In this document: positions 1 through 5,478 of the stretch, one piece after another | Numbering within the stretch: the first letter of the stretch is position 1 | How the letters are laid out: every line of letters begins with the position of its first letter | NCBI GenBank assembly: GCA_947174575.1 | Contig: CAMWJM010000098.1 | Span: 1 to 5,478 of the forward strand | Origin: an uncultured Alistipes sp. | GTDB taxonomy: Bacteria; Bacteroidota; Bacteroidia; Bacteroidales; Rikenellaceae | DNA length: 5,478 bases | Direction of reading: 5' to 3' | The notes under the pieces: model-generated | The model's database searches: none | What the model saw: only the letters and a program-made list of their open reading frames with translations | Told to the model about the DNA's origin: nothing | Position numbers and translations under genes: made by a program

Positions 1-51
1 CTGTTCGGGTGCTTCTGTAGTAGTCGAAATCTCTTTTTTTTCTTCTTCCAT
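1..51 (-). CDS. N-terminus of an unidentified protein, runs off the left edge
   Basis: Read on the minus strand, an ATG at 49-51 opens a frame that stays open to base 1 and gives 17 residues, MEEEKKEISTTTEAPEQ. The peptide is acidic and then Thr/Glu/Pro-rich, which resembles a disordered N-terminal tail; no family can be named from it. This ATG was chosen because the frame upstream has no ATG, GTG or TTG before a stop at 100-102. A purine-rich AAAGGG lies just upstream of the ATG, only about 2 bases away, so it is a poor Shine-Dalgarno site. The gene diverges from the small HTH gene and shares the 150-bp intergenic region with it. Being next to packaging genes, it could be a phage structural or regulatory gene, but that is context only. 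The open frame, low-complexity start and divergent promoter region make a real gene likely, though only 51 bases are visible. Confidence 0.6.
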   Translation of the reverse strand, partial: MEEEKKEISTTTEAPEQ

Positions 52-66
52 AACCCTTTGTTTGGC

Positions 67-99
67 ATTTCCGAATGACCGATCTGTTGATTCGGAAAT
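67..99. repeat. Perfect 10-bp inverted repeat in the divergent intergenic region
   Basis: ATTTCCGAAT at 67-76 is the exact reverse complement of ATTCGGAAAT at 90-99, with a 13-base spacer. The arm centres are 23 bp apart, roughly two helical turns, so a dimeric DNA-binding protein could contact both arms from one face. The repeat lies between the start of the leftward gene (51) and the rightward promoter (142-173). It could be an operator, or, if leftward transcription starts upstream of it, a hairpin in that 5' leader. It is not followed by a T-run in the leftward sense, so it is not a leftward terminator. The repeat is seen directly; its role is inference. Confidence 0.6.
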
Positions 100-141
100 T
101 CATGTTATTTTTCGCGATATAAATGTAATTGTTATCTTTTT

Positions 142-173
142 ATTGATTTACACAATAATTATATGTATTTTTG
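142..173 (+). promoter_or_regulatory. Bacteroidota-type promoter for the HTH-terL operon
   Basis: TATTTTTG at 166-173 matches the Bacteroides -7 consensus TAnnTTTG exactly. ATTG at 142-145, separated by 20 bases, matches three of four bases of the -33 TTTG box. Transcription would start near 178-180, leaving a leader of about 22-24 bases before the ATG at 202. The surroundings are very AT-rich, which favours promoter function but also makes chance matches more likely. The spacing to the gene and the lack of another good candidate support the call. Confidence 0.55.
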
Positions 174-201
174 CAAGTGTTGACAAAAGAATTTTAACTG
201 T

Positions 202-432
202 ATGCATATCCATTCAAAACGCTACTCCTACGTTCCTACGAATGAACGGACTCAACGTTTGTACGACCAAATATGTATTCGATTTGATGAATTGATGAAA
301 GAAGAGAATGCCCGAGACAGCATGAAAGCGAAGTATCTGCCGAAGTCCTATTATATAGAGTTGCTGGCCCGGGAATTCTCATTAAGTCCCTCTTCGGTGT
401 GGTCGATTCTTAATTCTCGGAATAAACGATGA
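202..432 (+). CDS. Small helix-turn-helix protein, candidate terminase small subunit
   Basis: This 76-residue protein has a basic N-terminus (about residues 1-19), a helical middle containing IRFDELMKEE (26-35), and a C-terminal segment at about 50-73 that reads as a helix-turn-helix: ELLAREF, turn LSPSS, then SVWSILNS as a likely recognition helix. The general pattern, LA-x-x-F followed by S-x-x-x-V-x-x-I, is common in HTH domains. The gene sits immediately before terL and overlaps it by ATGA (429-432), so the two are probably translationally coupled. Genes in this position are often small terminase subunits, which bind the packaging site and hand DNA to TerL; that role is inferred from position and the HTH only. 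At 76 residues it is short for a TerS and lacks an obvious oligomerisation region, so a small regulator is a real alternative. The ATG at 202 was chosen because it lies a short leader downstream of the promoter at 142-173; there is no strong Shine-Dalgarno, only A-rich sequence upstream. Confidence 0.75.
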   Translation: MHIHSKRYSYVPTNERTQRLYDQICIRFDELMKEENARDSMKAKYLPKSYYIELLAREFSLSPSSVWSILNSRNKR

Positions 433-2411
433 TTTCAGCAGAGGAGGTTGAACGTATATTACGGGTCAATGAGGCCCGTAATATAGAGTTGTTCGCTCCA
501 TATGACCCTTATACAGGCGTCGGCTCTCTCATTGATCGGAATAAGTTTTATTTTTCTCCGGGGAATTATGTACTCATTCCTACATATCTCTTTCAGACAA
601 AGTTCATACAAGAGATAAATCGATATGGATCGCTAAAACAATATGCCGAACAAAACGGTGAGAATTATAATAGTCTGCTCGGATTTATCAATTCCATGCG
701 TATGGAGTACGATTTCGAGTATTGGGCAGCAACATGCGCCATGATTCGAGATCGAAGCAGTGAGAACCTTGTTCCATTCATACTCCGGCGACCGCAGCGA
801 AAGTTGCTGAAAGTTTTCGTTGATGACTTGTTTGCCAATAAACCGGTACGAGTTGTCTTATTGAAAGCGCGTCAGTGGGGAGGATCAACGCTAACCCAGT
901 TATTTATGGCGTGGATTCAGATTTTCCACCGCAAAAACTGGAATTCAGTTGTTGCGGCGCAGGATAAAACCGCGGCTCAAGGTGTTCGCGAAATGTTCGC
1001 GACGATGGCCGACAATCATCCGACGGATGTTTTTCATGTCGAACTCAAAGCCTATGCCGGTACTTCTCACACAAAATTACTTCGGGATCGGGGTTGTGTA
1101 ATCTCTGTGGGATCATTCAATACTCCCGATGCTATGCGATCCACGTCTCTGAAAATGATGCACTGTACGGAGGTCGGGATGTGGCAAGACACACCTCATC
1201 GTAAAGCGGCGGCATTCATCACATCTATGAAATCTTCGGTGCCACGTATTCCATATACATTCATTGTTCTTGAATCTACAGCTAAAGGAGTCGGAAATTA
1301 TTTTCATACTACATGGATTGAAGCGCAACAAGGGAAAAGCGGTTATAAGCCTGTCTTCATCCCGTGGTTCGAAATGCCTGAATACTGGGAACATTTTCGG
1401 GACGAAGCAGAGAAAAGAGCCTTTATACAGACTCTCTCCAAAATAGAATCATATCGCTTCGAGTGCGGTGCCACGCTTGAGGGTCTAAAATGGTATCGTT
1501 CGGAACGGCTTGAGCAGCCATCCGACTGGATCATGCAAGAAGAATTTCCTTCAACGCCAGAAGAAGCATTCATTTCTTCTGGCCGGCTGGTACATGACGC
1601 AACCGACATACGAGCAATGCTCTCCATGACTTCAGCTCCGAAGTTTACCGGAGAACTTGCCGCCGATGCACTCTATGGGCCGCAGGCTATCGATTCAACG
1701 TTGCGTTTCGTCCCAAGCACAAGCGGATCACTATACCTTTGGGCCATGCCGGATAAAACCCAGCATATCCTCAATCGTTATGTTGTCTCGATGGACATCG
1801 GAGGGAAAAGCGATAAGGCCGACTGGACGGTCATTTCAGTCGTCGATCGATATATGTTACTCAAAGGTGGCGTGGAAGAGTGTATCGGTACTTGGCGGTT
1901 TCACCTCGATCAAGACTTGGCTGTATGGAGGGCGGTACAATTAGCTCATTTCTTCAACGATGCTCTACTGGTCGTGGAGTTCAATTCTCTCGATGCCAAA
2001 GGTACCGAGGGCGATCATACCCTTACTATCCTTGACGAAATTGTCGGGCATTACGAAAATATCTATTATCGAGATGATCCGACAAAGATTCGGGAGGGAT
2101 TGCCACCTCACTACGGGTTCCACACCAATGCAGCATCCAAGCGCGATCTTATCACTCAAATGAGTAGACGCCTCCGCGACAAGACTTATATCGAGAATGA
2201 TAAGCGAGCCTTGGATGAATGCGCATGGTTCGAGCAGAAAGCCAATTCCGCGTCGTTCGGAGCCATTGACGGGCACCACGACGATATTTATATGTCGCGT
2301 GCTATTTGCCTGAAAGTGTCGTCCGTCATGCCTATGCCGCAGGTTGTCATGCAAAAAAACGAAACACCCCGCCATCAATCGAGCGGGGTGCGGACATTAT
2401 CCAGTTTTTAG
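429..2411 (+). CDS. terL: Phage terminase large subunit (packaging ATPase and nuclease)
   Basis: TerL is the motor that pumps DNA through the portal into the prohead and cuts the concatemer. In this 660-residue protein the ATPase domain carries the Walker A-like loop KARQWGGST (146-154), in the terminase style that lacks the classical GKT/S ending. A Walker B-like strand KMMHCTEV (242-249) has E248 as probable catalytic glutamate, with TE in place of the usual DE. The coupling motif LESTAKG lies at 281-287. The C-terminal RNase H-like nuclease shows its acidic residues in order: D456 in SMDIGG, E517 in VVEFNS, and the D618/D619 pair in GHHDDI. All motifs are present in the right order, so the enzyme appears intact. 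About 120 residues precede the ATPase core, longer than in compact TerLs, with no recognised domain. The start overlaps the stop of the HTH gene by ATGA. The last roughly 16 codons contain an intrinsic terminator for the opposing transcript, and the stop abuts the portal stop. Confidence 0.95.
   Translation: MISAEEVERILRVNEARNIELFAPYDPYTGVGSLIDRNKFYFSPGNYVLIPTYLFQTKFIQEINRYGSLKQYAEQNGENYNSLLGFINSMRMEYDFEYWAATCAMIRDRSSENLVPFILRRPQRKLLKVFVDDLFANKPVRVVLLKARQWGGSTLTQLFMAWIQIFHRKNWNSVVAAQDKTAAQGVREMFATMADNHPTDVFHVELKAYAGTSHTKLLRDRGCVISVGSFNTPDAMRSTSLKMMHCTEVGMWQDTPHRKAAAFITSMKSSVPRIPYTFIVLESTAKGVGNYFHTTWIEAQQGKSGYKPVFIPWFEMPEYWEHFRDEAEKRAFIQTLSKIESYRFECGATLEGLKWYRSERLEQPSDWIMQEEFPSTPEEAFISSGRLVHDATDIRAMLSMTSAPKFTGELAADALYGPQAIDSTLRFVPSTSGSLYLWAMPDKTQHILNRYVVSMDIGGKSDKADWTVISVVDRYMLLKGGVEECIGTWRFHLDQDLAVWRAVQLAHFFNDALLVVEFNSLDAKGTEGDHTLTILDEIVGHYENIYYRDDPTKIREGLPPHYGFHTNAASKRDLITQMSRRLRDKTYIENDKRALDECAWFEQKANSASFGAIDGHHDDIYMSRAICLKVSSVMPMPQVVMQKNETPRHQSSGVRTLSSF
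2351..2390 (-). terminator. Intrinsic terminator of the leftward portal operon, inside terL
   Basis: An 8-bp perfect GC-rich stem, CACCCCGC (2365-2372) with GCGGGGTG (2383-2390), encloses a 10-base loop. Read leftward it is followed at once by TTTCGTTTTTTT (2364 down to 2353), the T-tract of a rho-independent terminator. It lies 22 bases beyond the portal stop in the leftward direction, where a terminator of the portal transcript is expected. In the rightward sense no T-run follows directly (only TTTTT at 2405-2409, 14 bases later), so rightward termination would be weak. The whole element is within the coding sequence of terL. Confidence 0.85.
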
Positions 2412-4502
2412 TTATGAAATTGCGGCTCCCGGTTGTTGGGGCATCATATCCGGACGTGCATGATTGCCAAATGCTTGACGAAGCATTTCAGTTGTTCGTG
2501 GATCTGCACCAGCGGCCGCGGCTTCTTGTTGCACGGCATCGACGGTCGTGGCGTCCATTGGTATTCCTTGCTGTTGCTGCTGTTGCAGGGACTTTAGTTT
2601 GGTCAACAATTGCTTACCGAAAGGTAACGTCGTATATTCCAAGAATACGTCCAACGGCAATCCCATTTGTACCATCTGCATCAGATACTCATCTATCCGT
2701 TGACGGAATACGGGCGTGTCCATTGTCTGCGATGACACCAAGGAGTAGTCATTAGCAATCGCGGCCGCTTTTTCCGGAATATACTCTTTAATTGTCGAAG
2801 AGTATTCTTTCCCGGACAAGGCCAGATGCCGCGGTCGGTTGTAATATTGAATCAACACCTTAAGCAACTTACCGTCTCGCTTCGTACAGAATTCGGTGAA
2901 TCGATCGAACAGCAACACGAAGTTCAGCATAGCGTTTTGTGCCATTTGAGCATAAAGCGAAGACGGAGTTCCGGACTTGGAGACCTGTCCCTGCAAAGCT
3001 CCCGACAAACCGCTGATTTCTTTGGCCTGCTGCATGTCAAAATTCAGAATATCCCAGATCCCGATATTCGTGGAATTGCGTGATAAAAATTCCGGCATTG
3101 CCGTAACACCAGGCTTCGGTGTATAGAAGATCACACCATTTACTTTCATGAGTTGTTGGATATACTTATCTGGATCATTCCCTTCAAGTTTATCTACAGG
3201 TACCATCAGCGTATTCTTCGCACTGCCAGCAAGGAGCGCATCCAACAACGTGCGTTGCCGGTTGATATTGCGTTGTATGTCGATTAAATCAGACAACAGC
3301 GATTTCGCATGTCCATCGATAATCGGCATTGATGCAAAGACATAGGGATGCTGCTGATGTTTGTAGGGTGATTCCATATCCAACAGACATACACCGGTCG
3401 GGGTCATAAACTTGACACACCAATATTCTTCGTAGTAGCGTTCATATTCGATCATCGCATCGGCGACATCTTCAGCTTGAAGCCCGGCATCCAATGCCTG
3501 CTCTCGGCGTCGTTCATTCTCGATTTCCGCCTGCTGCTCCCAATAGGCGAAGTTTTCCGTATATTCTTTAGGAAGCTCTGCCGAAGCACGGTCATGTACC
3601 CACAGCACCCATCGGCCCTGCTTAATCCATACTTCGATCACACGGCATTTATTCGGCTCCGCAGTGTTACCCCAGAAATCGAGCGATCCGAGAACATCCT
3701 GCGCTTTCGGATTCATTTCTTCGTTCCGAAATTGGTTCGATTTGAACAAATCCCGCAAAATCTGTTCGTCGGTCGTTGTCGCTGCAAAGTTCGAGATCAA
3801 TTCGTCCATCGTATAGCTATGTATTTCACAGATGCGCCGCAAGTCCAGTAATCGCGGATCTTCGCAGTCCTGATTCCAGGCTATGCGATTTTCGTTTACA
3901 AATGAAACACGACCATCCGTGTCGTTGCGATCATCCCATTTCGTGTAGGTAATTTTCGCCCACGAGATACCCATTGACAGCAGTGTTATGACATGGTTGA
4001 TGTCGAGCGTCGTGTTTTCGTTCGCATCCAAGCACGCCTGAATCGTATTGGTCAACATCTCGGCCAGTTCACTGTCTTCATTGCGACGCGCTTGCACCAT
4101 AGTTTGCGTCTTATTCGAGAGCATCTGTCCGAGGATATTGCGAACAAACCCTTGGATAACATTGTTGGAAATAGGAGTGATGCCAATACGGGAAATCAGC
4201 ACTTTTTCCTGCACCATCTTTCCGGGATGATCCGGATCTTCGACATAATCATCCCATTGTTGCCCGTTCATATAGCGCATGAACCTCTCGTGTTCCCGGC
4301 GACGGGTCGCAAGTTGCTCCCAATCATGCGCACATGCGTATAATAGCTTCATGTTATCCTCCCGATCTTTGTAGGATGATCGGATCTTATTTGCTACACT
4401 CTGCGGCTGCAGCTTTTTATTACCGACCTTTGCTAATGCTTTCAGGCGTGAAATATCCACATTTGCCATATCCTGTTCTCTTTGATTATTTTTCCCATTC
4501 AT
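2412..4502 (-). CDS. Phage portal protein, P22-like
   Basis: The portal is the dodecameric ring at one head vertex through which DNA is packaged and ejected; TerL docks on it. The 696-residue length is near that of the P22 portal (about 725). Family-like features are an N-terminal helical region with FMRYMNGQQWDDY (74-86), a central alpha/beta body, and the stem/tunnel-type segment EISGLSGALQGQVSKSGTPS (495-514) followed by long helices. Residues about 317-361 are a Glu/Arg/Tyr-rich, probably coiled-coil stretch. The C-terminus is low complexity, with six glutamines (640-645), an Ala run and a Pro/Gln tail, perhaps a flexible end or a short barrel helix. The first ATG (4502) overlaps the upstream gene by 17 bases and has a strong Shine-Dalgarno. 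The ATG at 4469 (Met12, MANVDISRL) starts 16 bases after the upstream stop and is the alternative. The gene is second in a leftward operon and faces terL tail to tail. The family call rests on overall pattern, not a search. Confidence 0.88.
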   Translation of the reverse strand: MNGKNNQREQDMANVDISRLKALAKVGNKKLQPQSVANKIRSSYKDREDNMKLLYACAHDWEQLATRRREHERFMRYMNGQQWDDYVEDPDHPGKMVQEKVLISRIGITPISNNVIQGFVRNILGQMLSNKTQTMVQARRNEDSELAEMLTNTIQACLDANENTTLDINHVITLLSMGISWAKITYTKWDDRNDTDGRVSFVNENRIAWNQDCEDPRLLDLRRICEIHSYTMDELISNFAATTTDEQILRDLFKSNQFRNEEMNPKAQDVLGSLDFWGNTAEPNKCRVIEVWIKQGRWVLWVHDRASAELPKEYTENFAYWEQQAEIENERRREQALDAGLQAEDVADAMIEYERYYEEYWCVKFMTPTGVCLLDMESPYKHQQHPYVFASMPIIDGHAKSLLSDLIDIQRNINRQRTLLDALLAGSAKNTLMVPVDKLEGNDPDKYIQQLMKVNGVIFYTPKPGVTAMPEFLSRNSTNIGIWDILNFDMQQAKEISGLSGALQGQVSKSGTPSSLYAQMAQNAMLNFVLLFDRFTEFCTKRDGKLLKVLIQYYNRPRHLALSGKEYSSTIKEYIPEKAAAIANDYSLVSSQTMDTPVFRQRIDEYLMQMVQMGLPLDVFLEYTTLPFGKQLLTKLKSLQQQQQQGIPMDATTVDAVQQEAAAAGADPRTTEMLRQAFGNHARPDMMPQQPGAAIS
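2469..2488. other. Perfect 8-bp stem-loop in the 3' end of the portal gene
   Basis: AAATGCTT (2469-2476) pairs exactly with AAGCATTT (2481-2488) around the loop GACG. It sits about 57 bases beyond the terL stop in the rightward direction, within portal codons for the C-terminal tail. No clear T-run follows in either direction, so it does not qualify as a standard intrinsic terminator. It could slow or end rightward readthrough from terL, protect an mRNA 3' end, or be a coincidence of coding sequence. Confidence 0.35.
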
Positions 4503-5478
4503 TGATCACCTCTTGCATCAGTTGCTGCCATTCTTTCATCTGCTCAACATAGACTTCATTAAATACAACAGTAGCATTCAACCGATTCTTCAGTAGATAT
4601 ATCTGATAAACCTTTTTTACAAGACCAGATTTGAATTTCTCCTTTTGTTCTTCGGTCAGGGGTTTAGCATCCGACCGGTCATCGCCACTGCTTTGCAGCC
4701 CGGCATCTTTCAATACGGCCGCATAGGAATCCTCAAGTTCTTTCAGCGCTGGAACCGTTACACGACCCAACTTATCGCGATGGGTCGGTAAATTGAGAGC
4801 TTCAGCCTGCCTGTATGCTTGATAGTTTCGTGCCCATTTGTCCATTTGTTTCTTCTCTACATTCGCCCATATCTTGCGTTCAATGTAGGCAACGCGCCGT
4901 TGGTAATCGTCCAGTGTTTCCCCTTCTTTAGGCTTTCCGGCAATCAACTTCGCCTGCGACCGCGGAGCATTCAAAAATAACATAACATCCTCAACATCGG
5001 CACCGTCTCGCAACATGCCAGCAACGCCTTCATACATTGATATGAAAGAATTTATATCAACACCAAGGCCATTAGCCGTAATAGCTTGCAGGGCAATATA
5101 AGCCGAAGTTTGATCCCATGCTTTCGGTTCCTCTTGTTCGACAATCCGTTTTACCTTTCCAACGAAGCCGACCAGATCAGCAAGCAGAACGGATGGATTC
5201 AAATCATGTCCTGCAGCCACGCTTTCGACCATCGAACCCACAGAGGTATTGCGGATCGTGGAAATGAGAGCCGATTGTAGCAAATCTTGTCCCATATCTT
5301 CCGTTCCGTCATCTGCGAAGAGGTATCTCCATACATTGTTACCGATGCCCCACAGAACATTAAGCAGATATCCGAATGTCAGTAGATTCGCGACAGCGCC
5401 AGTTTTCGCACGGACGACGTCTCGGACGGCAGCATCCCAGGCTTCGGCATCCGAAAGCCCTTGTGCTTTGTAATATTC
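4486..5478 (-). CDS. C-terminal part of a large, probably phage virion or polyvalent protein; 5' end beyond the right edge
   Basis: The leftward frame ends with TAA at 4486-4488 and is open without a stop to base 5478, giving 330 visible residues. The ATG at 5293-5295 is therefore probably an internal methionine: the 61 residues before it read as normal protein, starting EYYKAQGLSDAEAWDAA. Visible residues about 28-54 are strongly hydrophobic (NLLTFGYLLNVLWGIGNNVW within them) and could span or insert in a membrane. A Gly/Val/Leu-rich part follows (about 62-165), then APRSQAKLIAGKPKEGETLD and a long, charged, helical C-terminus. This architecture recalls the C-terminal ends of very large phage proteins, such as ejected internal virion proteins or polyvalent proteins, often encoded beside the portal; that is inference from resemblance. 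The gene precedes the portal gene with a 17-base overlap (or a 16-base gap to the later portal start), so they are probably cotranscribed. No catalytic motif is visible. Confidence 0.75.
   Translation of the reverse strand, partial: EYYKAQGLSDAEAWDAAVRDVVRAKTGAVANLLTFGYLLNVLWGIGNNVWRYLFADDGTEDMGQDLLQSALISTIRNTSVGSMVESVAAGHDLNPSVLLADLVGFVGKVKRIVEQEEPKAWDQTSAYIALQAITANGLGVDINSFISMYEGVAGMLRDGADVEDVMLFLNAPRSQAKLIAGKPKEGETLDDYQRRVAYIERKIWANVEKKQMDKWARNYQAYRQAEALNLPTHRDKLGRVTVPALKELEDSYAAVLKDAGLQSSGDDRSDAKPLTEEQKEKFKSGLVKKVYQIYLLKNRLNATVVFNEVYVEQMKEWQQLMQEVINEWEK
4504..4514 (-). promoter_or_regulatory. Strong Shine-Dalgarno upstream of the first portal ATG
   Basis: Read leftward the sequence is AAGAGGTGATC, then A and the ATG at 4502. 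It matches ten of eleven bases of AGGAGGTGATC, the complement of the conserved 16S rRNA 3' end, and GAGG is 6 bases from the ATG. It lies inside the last codons of the upstream gene (Glu-Val-Ile-Asn). It supports the start at 4502. The alternative start at 4469 has AGGA only 1 base away, which is too close to work well. Part of the match could be a by-product of the upstream codons. Confidence 0.5.

Noticed and set aside
120..127. Leftward -7 box (TACATTTA read leftward) for the left-edge gene
   Set aside because: It matches five of six consensus bases, but no TTTG-like box lies at 19-21 bases upstream; in such AT-rich DNA this is too weak to call.
180..206. TTGACA at 180-185 as a sigma-70 -35 box
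   Set aside because: A -10 box at normal spacing would fall on or after the ATG at 202; the TAnnTTTG promoter just upstream fits better.
62..295. 77-residue rightward reading frame with a hydrophobic middle
   Set aside because: It covers the inverted repeat and promoter and overlaps the HTH gene in another frame; the hydrophobic stretch simply reflects AT-rich intergenic DNA.
1965..2378. 137-residue leftward frame inside terL
   Set aside because: It is antisense to the nuclease domain, starts within the terminator hairpin and has no family-like motif.
2568..2585. CAA/CAG repeat as a microsatellite
   Set aside because: Only six mixed glutamine codons, consistent with a low-complexity protein tail rather than an unstable repeat.
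2306..2755. 149-residue rightward frame from the end of terL into the portal gene
   Set aside because: It is antisense to the portal C-terminus for most of its length; its hydrophobic run is the complement of the Gln- and Lys-rich codons, and no start signal supports it.
3477..4343. Rightward frames of 124 and 116 residues opposite the portal gene
   Set aside because: Both are shadows of a well-supported portal coding sequence, with no promoter or ribosome site seen.
1..5478. tRNA genes, CRISPR arrays, insertion sequences, attachment sites
   Set aside because: No cloverleaf-like segment, regularly spaced repeats, transposase motif or flanking direct repeats were seen by eye; coding genes account for nearly all of the window.

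Overview
The window looks like part of a tailed double-stranded DNA phage or prophage genome, covering the packaging/head module. The host is probably in the Bacteroidota. The best evidence is a promoter-like sequence at 142-173 that fits the Bacteroides-type consensus (-33 TTTG-like box, 20 bp spacer, exact TAnnTTTG at -7), plus the weak Shine-Dalgarno sites at most starts. The host call is an inference; nothing in the window fixes a genus, or whether the element is integrated or free.

Layout, left to right. (1) Positions 1-51, minus strand: the first 17 codons of a gene that runs off the left edge. (2) Positions 52-201: a 150-bp AT-rich divergent intergenic region with a perfect 10-bp inverted repeat and the rightward promoter. 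(3) Rightward operon: a 76-residue helix-turn-helix protein (202-432), possibly a small terminase, overlaps by ATGA the large terminase gene terL (429-2411). (4) Leftward operon, converging on terL: the 3' part of a long gene that stays open to the right edge (4486-5478, 330 codons visible), then a 696-codon P22-like portal protein gene (2412-4502). The stop codons of terL and the portal gene abut with no base between them.

The leftward operon appears to end at an intrinsic terminator lying inside the last codons of terL (hairpin 2365-2390, T-tract in leftward sense at 2351-2364), so the sequence encoding the TerL C-terminal tail doubles as the terminator of the portal transcript. No convincing rightward terminator follows terL; a perfect 8-bp stem-loop at 2469-2488 is the only nearby candidate.

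Functionally, TerL and the portal form the DNA-packaging motor, with the small HTH protein perhaps recognising the DNA or regulating the module. The long right-hand gene may encode a large virion or polyvalent protein, because its visible part has one strongly hydrophobic segment and a charged helical C-terminal tail. No RNA genes, CRISPR arrays, insertion sequences or attachment sites were recognised. The unusual points are the tail-to-tail placement of terL and portal, the coding-embedded terminator and the inverted repeat in the divergent region.
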